From the NCBI GenBank assembly GCA_003240755.1, contig QFNF01000003.1, positions 62,001 through 126,000 of the forward strand: 64,000 bases of DNA, given 5' to 3'. The position numbers and the translations under genes are program-made. Below, one piece after another: positions 61,940 to 64,000 of this stretch. The notes below the pieces were generated by a model. It was given only the letters and a program-made list of their open reading frames with translations. It was not told the DNA's origin and ran no database searches. Source of the stretch: Sphingomonas hengshuiensis (GTDB lineage: Bacteria; Pseudomonadota; Alphaproteobacteria; Sphingomonadales; Sphingomonadaceae). How positions within the stretch are numbered: the stretch's first letter is position 1; each line of letters opens with the position of its first letter.

Positions 61940-62365
61940 TCACACCGTCAGGCTGTGCTCCAGCGTGATCTCGGCATTCAGCAGCTTCGAGATCGGGCAG
62001 CCGGCCTTGGCACCCGCCGCGATCTCCTCGAACTTCGCCTGTTCGATGCCGGGGACATGCGCGGTCAGCGTCAGCGCCGACTTCGTCACCTTGAACCCGT
62101 CGCCGTCCTTGTCGAGCGACACCTTCGCGGTCGTCTCCAGCGTGCCGTCCGTAAAGCCGGCACCGGCCAGTGCGAAGCTCAGCGCCATGGTGAAGCAGCT
62201 CGCATGGGCGGCGGCGATCAGTTCTTCGGGGTTGGTGCCCTTGCCGTCCTCGAACCGGCTGGTGAACCCATATTGCTGGTCGGACAGCACGCCTGATTGG
62301 GTCGAAACATGGCCTTTGCCGTCCTTGCCAAGGCCGTCGTAGCGGGCGGATGCACTGCGGATCAT
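61940..62365 (-). CDS. OsmC-family peroxiredoxin
   Basis: A 141-residue hydroperoxide-reducing protein. It contains TSRFEDGKGTNPEELIAAAHASCFTMALSFALAGAG, with the first active cysteine in AHASCF, and the second in KAGCPISKLL. This two-cysteine arrangement is that of organic hydroperoxide or OsmC reductases. The OsmC-specific KGTNPEELIAAA segment favours OsmC over Ohr. The expected role is defence against oxidants. It is transcribed alone, with a hairpin downstream. Confidence 0.93.
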   Translation of the reverse strand: MIRSASARYDGLGKDGKGHVSTQSGVLSDQQYGFTSRFEDGKGTNPEELIAAAHASCFTMALSFALAGAGFTDGTLETTAKVSLDKDGDGFKVTKSALTLTAHVPGIEQAKFEEIAAGAKAGCPISKLLNAEITLEHSLTV

Positions 62366-62440
62366 GCGGAAACCTTCTTCATGAAAGGGGCGGGCCCGTC
62401 GCCGGACCCGCCCCTCAAAATCCGTCAGTCCGCACTTGGT

Positions 62441-62773
62441 TCAACGGCAACGGCCACGGCTGCCGCTGCGTTCGATCTCGCGGCCCGCCAGCGCACCGGC
62501 CGCGCCGCCGATCAGCGTCCCCAGCGTACGGTCGCCGCGCGTGTCGACGGTACGGCCGACCAGCGCGCCGGCGACGCCACCGACGACCAGCCCGGTCGTG
62601 CCGTTGGGCTTGCGGCAATAGCGGCGACCGTCACGACCGCGCCATTCGCGATACTTGTAGCGACGCTGCGCCTCGGCCTCGGTCTTGCCGACCGAAATGC
62701 CGTGCTGCGAGAAGGTCGGGCCGACCGGTGCCAGCAACGAGGCGCAGGCGAGCGCCATCATGATATTGCGCAT
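62441..62773 (-). CDS. glycine-zipper 2TM domain protein, secreted
   Basis: A 110-residue exported protein. The signal peptide is at residues 1-20 (MMALACASLLAPVGPTFS). The mature C-terminal half holds the glycine-zipper repeat VVGGVAGALVGRTVDTRGDRTLGTLIGGAAGALAGREIE, two G-x3-G-type helices that can insert in a membrane. Proteins of this sort (Rick_17kDa-like) are outer-membrane or periplasmic components of uncertain role. The basic stretch RRYKYREWRGRDGRRYC precedes it. Monocistronic by spacing. Confidence 0.87.
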   Translation of the reverse strand: MRNIMMALACASLLAPVGPTFSQHGISVGKTEAEAQRRYKYREWRGRDGRRYCRKPNGTTGLVVGGVAGALVGRTVDTRGDRTLGTLIGGAAGALAGREIERSGSRGRCR

Positions 62774-62862
62774 GGGGTTTTCCTTTCGTCGGTATTCTTG
62801 GACTTGGTCGATTAACGCATCCTCGACGTGACGGTTTCATGAACGAAACGACAGGTGTTCGT

Positions 62863-63417
62863 TCAGCTTTGGCCGACGGACCCGGCGTACAGCGGATAAC
62901 GGGCAACCGGTTCGTACCACGCGCCGCCCTTGCCCGGATGGCTTTGATACAGCACGAAATGATCGAAGCGCATCGCCGCCGATCTGAGCGCGGCATGCCG
63001 GCCGAGAAAGGCGTCGGTCGGCCCCGATGCGCGGTTCAGCCGGGCTAGGGTGATATGCGGCAGATAGGCGCGGCCCTCGGGCGGCAGGCCGGCCCGCACC
63101 AGCGCATGGTCGATCCGGTGGTGGAGCGTGGCAACCGCGTCGTGCGGCGTCACGCCCGCCCACAGCGCCCGTCCCCGCGATCCGCTATCGAACCGTCCGA
63201 CGCCCGACAGCGCGAGGCGCAGGGCCGGCGCGCGCACCGCATGCAACGCCGCCGCGATATCCTCCGCCACCGGGCGTTCGACATCGCCGATATAGCGCAG
63301 CGTCACATGAAGCTGTTCGTCATCCTGCCACCGCGCGGCATCGACCCCGCCCATGATGGCGGACAACGCGGCGCGCATGGCGGCGGGCGGGCGAAGGGCG
63401 ACGAACAGACGGTGCAT
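62863..63417 (-). CDS. thpR: RNA 2',3'-cyclic phosphodiesterase
   Basis: A 184-residue 2H phosphoesterase. It opens HRLFVALRPPAAMRAALSAIM, the family signature, and has two HxTL-type motifs: LHVTLRYIGDVERP near residue 38 and LPHITLARLNRAS near residue 125, whose histidines form the active site. It hydrolyses the 2',3'-cyclic phosphate at RNA ends and was first called 2'-5' RNA ligase. The length is standard. It diverges from the Bax-inhibitor gene over 113 bp. Confidence 0.92.
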   Translation of the reverse strand: MHRLFVALRPPAAMRAALSAIMGGVDAARWQDDEQLHVTLRYIGDVERPVAEDIAAALHAVRAPALRLALSGVGRFDSGSRGRALWAGVTPHDAVATLHHRIDHALVRAGLPPEGRAYLPHITLARLNRASGPTDAFLGRHAALRSAAMRFDHFVLYQSHPGKGGAWYEPVARYPLYAGSVGQS

Positions 63418-63530
63418 GGCGGATTCTCCCGGTAGCGTAACAAAATGTTGCTCGCTGCGTTTGGCTTGAAATCATGGTCGTCGCGGCCGATATTTCACGC
63501 ATCCGGCATGTGTGCCGGGAAGAGGAGTTT

Positions 63531-64000
63531 ATGATGGCGAACTGGTCCGATCCCCGGACGTCGGCCGCACCGATCACGCGCACTCGCGACCGCGATATGG
63601 CGCGCGACGAAGGGCTGCGGTCCTACATGCTTTCGGTGTACAATTACATGGCGTCCGGCGTGCTGTTGACCGGCATCGTGGCGCTGTTGTTCTCATGGGG
63701 TGGCGATACCTCGATGGCGGCGCAGGTGTTCTACCAGCCCGGCCTGCTGAAATATGCGATCATGTTCTCGCCGCTGATCTTCGTGATGGTGCTGAGCTTC
63801 GGGATCAACCGCCTGTCGACCGGCGCGGCGCAGGGCCTGTTCTGGGCGTTCGCGGCGATCATGGGCCTGTCGATGTCGACGATCTTCCTGCGCTACACCG
63901 GCCCGTCGATCGCGCTGACCTTCTTTGCCACCACCGCCGCGTTCCTGTCGCTCAGCCTCTATGGCTATACGACGAAGCGTGACCTGACCGGGTTCGGCAC
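63531..64000 (+). CDS. Bax inhibitor-1/YccA family membrane protein (3' end beyond the window)
   Basis: 156 codons are present before the window ends, so the gene is cut at the right edge. Four or five hydrophobic segments of an expected seven are seen, including YMASGVLLTGIVALLFSW, KYAIMFSPLIFVMVLSFGI, ALFWAFAAIMGLSMSTIFLRY-like (AAQGLFWAFAAIMGLSMSTIF) and ALTFFATTAAFLSLSLYGY. The last carries the TTKRDL motif with the conserved Asp-containing family ending (YGYTTKRDLTGFG). AGGAG lies three bases before ATG 63531 and six before ATG 63534, so either may be used. E. coli YccA is a substrate and modulator of FtsH; YbhL is a related protein. Confidence 0.9.
   Translation, partial: MMANWSDPRTSAAPITRTRDRDMARDEGLRSYMLSVYNYMASGVLLTGIVALLFSWGGDTSMAAQVFYQPGLLKYAIMFSPLIFVMVLSFGINRLSTGAAQGLFWAFAAIMGLSMSTIFLRYTGPSIALTFFATTAAFLSLSLYGYTTKRDLTGFG

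Overview
The window is high-GC DNA (roughly two thirds G+C by eye) from an alphaproteobacterium, most likely a Sphingomonas or close relative. The evidence is a LigC-type protocatechuate 4,5-cleavage dehydrogenase, a large TonB-dependent receptor, a CcrM-type GANTC methyltransferase, and several sphingomonad-typical proteins with DUF2171, DUF3237 and DUF4893 domains. The assignment rests on recalled family resemblance, not on a database search.

Region 1 (about 1-22.4 kb) is a catabolic block for lignin-derived aromatics. A seven-gene set on the minus strand (10142 down to 1993) encodes a carboxymuconolactone-decarboxylase-like protein, a beta-hydroxyacid dehydrogenase, a lignostilbene-type carotenoid oxygenase, an NmrA-like reductase, a vanillin-dehydrogenase-like ALDH, feruloyl-CoA hydratase/lyase and an NDP-forming feruloyl-CoA synthetase. 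Diverging from the same 256-bp gap is a plus-strand set: ALDH, GMC oxidoreductase, ALDH and a DUF3237 protein. A LysR regulator, a TonB-dependent receptor and a three-component Rieske oxygenase system (oxygenase, FAD reductase, 2Fe-2S ferredoxin) follow. With the ligC 3' end at the left edge, the genes outline stilbene or ferulate -> vanillin -> vanillate -> protocatechuate -> 4,5-cleavage.

Region 2 (22.4-23.6 kb) is a scar: a broken, frameshifted molybdopterin-subunit gene and an orphan stretch, ending at a tRNA-Ala(CGC) gene whose 3' end faces the catabolic block. This looks like a genomic-island boundary.

Region 3 (23.7-47 kb) is core metabolism and housekeeping: a DUF2171 protein, an NADP-dependent oxidoreductase, a Gre-factor/DUF188/zinc-peptidase operon, patatin, 3-hydroxybutyrate dehydrogenase, an M3 peptidase, the branched-chain 2-oxoacid dehydrogenase operon (E1 alpha, E1 beta, E2; no E3 here), a DUF885 protein, a family 5 uracil-DNA glycosylase, folK, tRNA-Lys, a PAP2 phosphatase, RNase III, signal peptidase I, phosphoglucose isomerase and glutathione reductase.

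Region 4 (47-64 kb) continues with a dicarboxylate symporter, glmM, a ThiD-VOC fusion, rnhB, ccrM (with nine GANTC sites just upstream), folP, a large secreted protein of unknown function, tRNA-Pro, yajC-secD-secF and a Mth938-type gene, a glycosyltransferase, an OsmC protein, a glycine-zipper protein, thpR and a truncated Bax-inhibitor-1-type membrane protein.

A family of palindromic CCTCCCC/GGGGAGG elements (three copies of about 130-147 bp plus short hairpins) is scattered through regions 3 and 4. One copy lies in frame inside the E2 gene.
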